The translations under genes and the position numbers were made by a program. From assembly GCA_023396115.1 (NCBI GenBank), contig JAEWXC010000031.1, positions 1-51,629 of the forward strand: a stretch of DNA of 51,629 nucleotides. Reading direction: 5' to 3'. The notes beneath the pieces are model-generated. The model saw only the letters and a program-made list of their open reading frames with translations, ran no database searches and was not told the DNA's origin. Shown here piece after piece: positions 49,501 to 51,629 of this stretch. Every line of letters begins with the position of its first letter. Position 1 is the first letter of the stretch. This DNA is from Actinomycetes bacterium. Its GTDB lineage: Bacteria > Actinomycetota > Actinomycetes > Propionibacteriales > Nocardioidaceae.

Positions 49501-50111
49501 CACTCGATCCCCCGCTGCCCCTTCTGACCGGCGTCCATCGGGTGCTTGACCTTGGTCATCTCGGTGACCAGGTCGGCGATCCCGACCAGCTCGGGTGCGG
49601 CCCGGCGGCCGGTGATCACCACGTGCTGGTGGCCGGGCCGCTCGCGCAGGGTGGTCAGCACGTCGTCGAGGTCGACCCAGCCCCACGCGATCGGGTAGGT
49701 GAACTCGTCGAGCACGTACAGGTCGTGGGTCTCGGCGACGAGCCGGCGCTTGATCTCGGCCCAGCCCTCGGCTGCGGCAGCGGCGTGGTCGGTCTCGTCG
49801 CCGGCCTTGCGGCGCCAGGACCAGCCGGCGCCCATCTTGTGCCACTCGACGGGGCCGCCCTCGCCGGTCTCGGTCTGCAGGGTGCCGAGCCGCTCCAGGA
49901 CGGTCTGCTCCCCGATGCGCCACTTCGCCGACTTCACGAACTGGAACACCCCGATCCGCCAGCCCTGGTTCCAGCCGCGCAGGGCGAGGCCGAAGGCGGC
50001 GGTGGACTTCCCCTTCCCGTCGCCGGTGTGCACGGCGAGCAGCGGACGGTTGCGGCGCTGGCGAGTGGTGAGGCCGTCGGTGGGGACGGTGGTGGGGACT
50101 CCCTGGGGCAT
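49497..50111 (-). CDS. cobO: Corrinoid adenosyltransferase CobO (BtuR type)
   Basis: The product is 204 aa from the ATG sharing a base with the cobA stop. The P-loop near the N-terminus is LLAVHTGDGKGKSTAAFGLA, followed by VFQFVKSAKWRIGE, LYVLDEFTYPIAWGWV and HVVITGRRAAPELVGIADL, and the conserved end TEMTKVKHPMDAGQKGQRGIEW. It transfers adenosyl from ATP to Co(I) corrinoid. Length and all motifs are normal. Confidence 0.97.
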   Translation of the reverse strand: MPQGVPTTVPTDGLTTRQRRNRPLLAVHTGDGKGKSTAAFGLALRGWNQGWRIGVFQFVKSAKWRIGEQTVLERLGTLQTETGEGGPVEWHKMGAGWSWRRKAGDETDHAAAAAEGWAEIKRRLVAETHDLYVLDEFTYPIAWGWVDLDDVLTTLRERPGHQHVVITGRRAAPELVGIADLVTEMTKVKHPMDAGQKGQRGIEW

Positions 50112-50896
50112 CAGTGGACCTCCTGCAGGTGCGGGGTGCCGGTCGCGGCCGGCGCGGGGGTGGTGAGCCCGACGACGTGACCGATCACGGTCACCGCGGG
50201 CGGGGCGAGGCCCTCGGCGGCCCGGGCCAGGTCGCGCAGCGCGGCGGTGCGCACCTCCTGGTCGGGGTGGCCGCCGCGGGCGACGACCGCGGACGGGGTG
50301 GCCGGGTCGAGGCCGTGGGCGAGCAGCGTCGCGGTGATCACGGGCAGGGTCCGCACGCCCATCAGCACCACCAGTGTGGTGCCGGAGCGGGCCAGGGCGG
50401 CCCAGTCCAGGGTGCTGGTGGGGTCGTCGGGTGGGACGTGGCCGGAGACCACGCTGAACCCTTGGACCAGCCCGCGGTGGGTGACCGGGATGCCGGCCAG
50501 GGCGGGCACGGCGACCGAGGAGCTGACGCCGGGCACGACGCGGACCTGGACGCCGGCGGCGGCGCAGGCCTGGACCTCCTCCCCGCCGCGGCCGAAGACG
50601 AAGCCGTCGCCGCCCTTGAGCCGGACCACGCGGCGCCCGGCCCGGGCGTGCTCGACGAGCAGGTCGTTGATCCGTTCCTGCGGGGTGAAGGCGCCGCGCG
50701 GCAGCTTCGCCACGTCGACCACCTCGGCAGCCGGCGGTGCCCAGGACAGGGCCTCCTGCGGCGCCAGGTGGTCGACCAGCAGGACGTCGGCCTGCTCGAT
50801 CGCCGCGCGACCGGCGACGGTGAGCAGACCGGGGTCGCCGGGGCCGCCGCCGACCAGCGTCACGGTGCCGGGCAGCAGCGGGGCCAGGGTGCTCAT
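50111..50896 (-). CDS. cobA: Uroporphyrinogen-III C-methyltransferase CobA (SUMT)
   Basis: The product is 261 aa from the ATG at 50896 (TGATG junction with the upstream gene). It methylates uroporphyrinogen III at C-2 and C-7 to precorrin-2. Motifs are VTLVGGGPGDPGLLTVAG (SAM site), DVLLVDHLAPQEAL, RRVVRLKGGDGFVFGRGGEE and VVPGVSSSVAVPALAGIPVTHRG. There is no CysG-type dehydrogenase/chelatase extension, so precorrin-2 probably goes to B12. Confidence 0.96.
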   Translation of the reverse strand: MSTLAPLLPGTVTLVGGGPGDPGLLTVAGRAAIEQADVLLVDHLAPQEALSWAPPAAEVVDVAKLPRGAFTPQERINDLLVEHARAGRRVVRLKGGDGFVFGRGGEEVQACAAAGVQVRVVPGVSSSVAVPALAGIPVTHRGLVQGFSVVSGHVPPDDPTSTLDWAALARSGTTLVVLMGVRTLPVITATLLAHGLDPATPSAVVARGGHPDQEVRTAALRDLARAAEGLAPPAVTVIGHVVGLTTPAPAATGTPHLQEVH

Positions 50897-51627
50897 CAGG
50901 CCACCAGCCCGGGGTGCGTGACGGCGGCGGTCAGGCCGGAGGCGCTGAGCTGGCCGACGGCGACGTGCTCGGCGGCCAGGTGCCCGGCCAGGGTGCGGGC
51001 CAGGCCGAGCCGGAGCGGACCGTCCTCCGGGTCGACCACCACCGCCGGCGCACCGAGTCGGGCGATGTGCGCGGCGGCCCGGTGCGACCGGGTCACCGGG
51101 TCGGTGCCGGCGGTGGCACGACCGTCGGTGACCAGCACCAGCAGCGGCCGGAGCCGGGCGTCACGGGTCCGTTCCCGGCGCAGCACGTCGCCGGCCAGCA
51201 GCAGACCCTCGGCCAGCGGTGTGCGTCCTCCGGCTGGCAGATCGTCGAGGAGCGCTGCGGCGACGTCCACCGAGGACGTGGGCGGCAGCACCAGGTCGGC
51301 GCCGTCGCGTCGGAAGGTGACCAGTCCGACCTTGTCGCGGCGGCGGTAGGCGTCGGTGAGCAGCGAGAGGATCGCGGTCTTCACCTCGACCATCCGGCGC
51401 CGGGCCGCCATCGAGCCGGAGGCGTCGACGCAGAACAGCAGCAGGTTGGCCTCGCGGCCCTCACGGACGGCGGTGCGCAGGTCGGCCGGGGCGATCGCGA
51501 CCCGGCCACCGCCGGCACCGCCCGCGCTGGCTGCGGCGTGCCGTTCAGCGGCGGCGCGGAGCGTCTCGACCAGGTGCAGTGACCCGGTCCCGGTGCCGGC
51601 GCCGACCCGGCGGCCGCTGGGGCCCAG
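50896..51627 (-). CDS. Mg/Co-chelatase D-like VWA protein, C-terminal part (cut by window edge)
   Basis: The frame is open to the right edge; 243 residues of the C-terminus are visible. The VWA metal site (MIDAS) reads FCVDASGSMAARRRM, and RTPLAEGLLLAGDVL and LLVLVTDGRATAG carry the other ligands. Upstream, RVAIAPADLRTAVREGREAN resembles the end of the ChlD/BchD linker. Together with an AAA+ partner (ChlI-like, not in the window) such proteins serve as the small cobaltochelatase subunits that work with CobN in actinobacteria. First visible gene of the minus-strand cob operon. Confidence 0.87.
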   Translation of the reverse strand: MGPSGRRVGAGTGTGSLHLVETLRAAAERHAAASAGGAGGGRVAIAPADLRTAVREGREANLLLFCVDASGSMAARRRMVEVKTAILSLLTDAYRRRDKVGLVTFRRDGADLVLPPTSSVDVAAALLDDLPAGGRTPLAEGLLLAGDVLRRERTRDARLRPLLVLVTDGRATAGTDPVTRSHRAAAHIARLGAPAVVVDPEDGPLRLGLARTLAGHLAAEHVAVGQLSASGLTAAVTHPGLVA

Positions 51628-51629
51628 GG

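Overview
The window is about 51.6 kb of very GC-rich DNA. Coding third positions are almost all G or C, GTG starts are frequent, operons overlap by GTGA/ATGA, several genes look leaderless behind TANNNT boxes, and an aerobic CobN/CobF cobalamin pathway is present. Together these point to an actinobacterium, and the mix of genes resembles Nocardioides and relatives. That placement is an inference; no rRNA or tRNA gene was recognised.

Region 1 (1-2930, +): the 3' end of a hydroxamate-siderophore operon. It holds the C-terminus of an IucA/IucC (DesD-like) synthetase, a penicillin-acylase-type Ntn hydrolase and an IucB/DesC-like acyltransferase, all overlapping by 4 bp. Region 2 (2966-7676): a SWIM-SNF2 helicase gene (-), then a tandem-repeat patch into which an intact IS30-family element has inserted; the empty target site can be rebuilt from the sister repeat copy. 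Region 3 (7702-19768): a secreted TolB/WD40-like propeller protein, a short-chain dehydrogenase broken by three frameshifts, a divergent GH18-CBM hydrolase and processive GT2 synthase pair, a possible MarR remnant, two DoxX-like proteins, a DedA protein, a catalase, a thymidine kinase and a secreted metzincin protease.

Region 4 (19806-25831): a TetR regulator divergent from an acyl-CoA dehydrogenase / HSD10-like SDR / acyl-CoA synthetase operon, followed by a 48-aa DUF1059-like protein and a trimethylamine-monooxygenase-like FMO. Region 5 (26086-33965): an MFS transporter, sulfatase and GH1 glycosidase operon with a perfect 12-2-12 palindrome upstream, a DUF2510/coiled-coil/T5orf172 protein, a 5'-3' exonuclease and a histidine phosphatase.

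Region 6 (34015-51629): a B12 supercluster. A cobalamin riboswitch precedes cobN-cobF-cobQ-cobK. Two further cobalamin riboswitches lie back to back between cbtBA (cobalt import, -) and a BtuFCD-like ABC operon that ends with a [2Fe-2S] ferredoxin-domain protein (+). A convergent operon (-) carries a ChlD-like VWA protein (cut by the window edge), cobA, cobO, a fused cobB-cobC and cobD. Together they cover uroporphyrinogen methylation, late-aerobic ring steps, cobalt insertion, adenosylation, amidations, aminopropanol attachment and metal/corrinoid import. The remaining ring methylases (cobI/J/L/M/H/G) and the nucleotide-loop genes (cobU/S/T) are not in the window.
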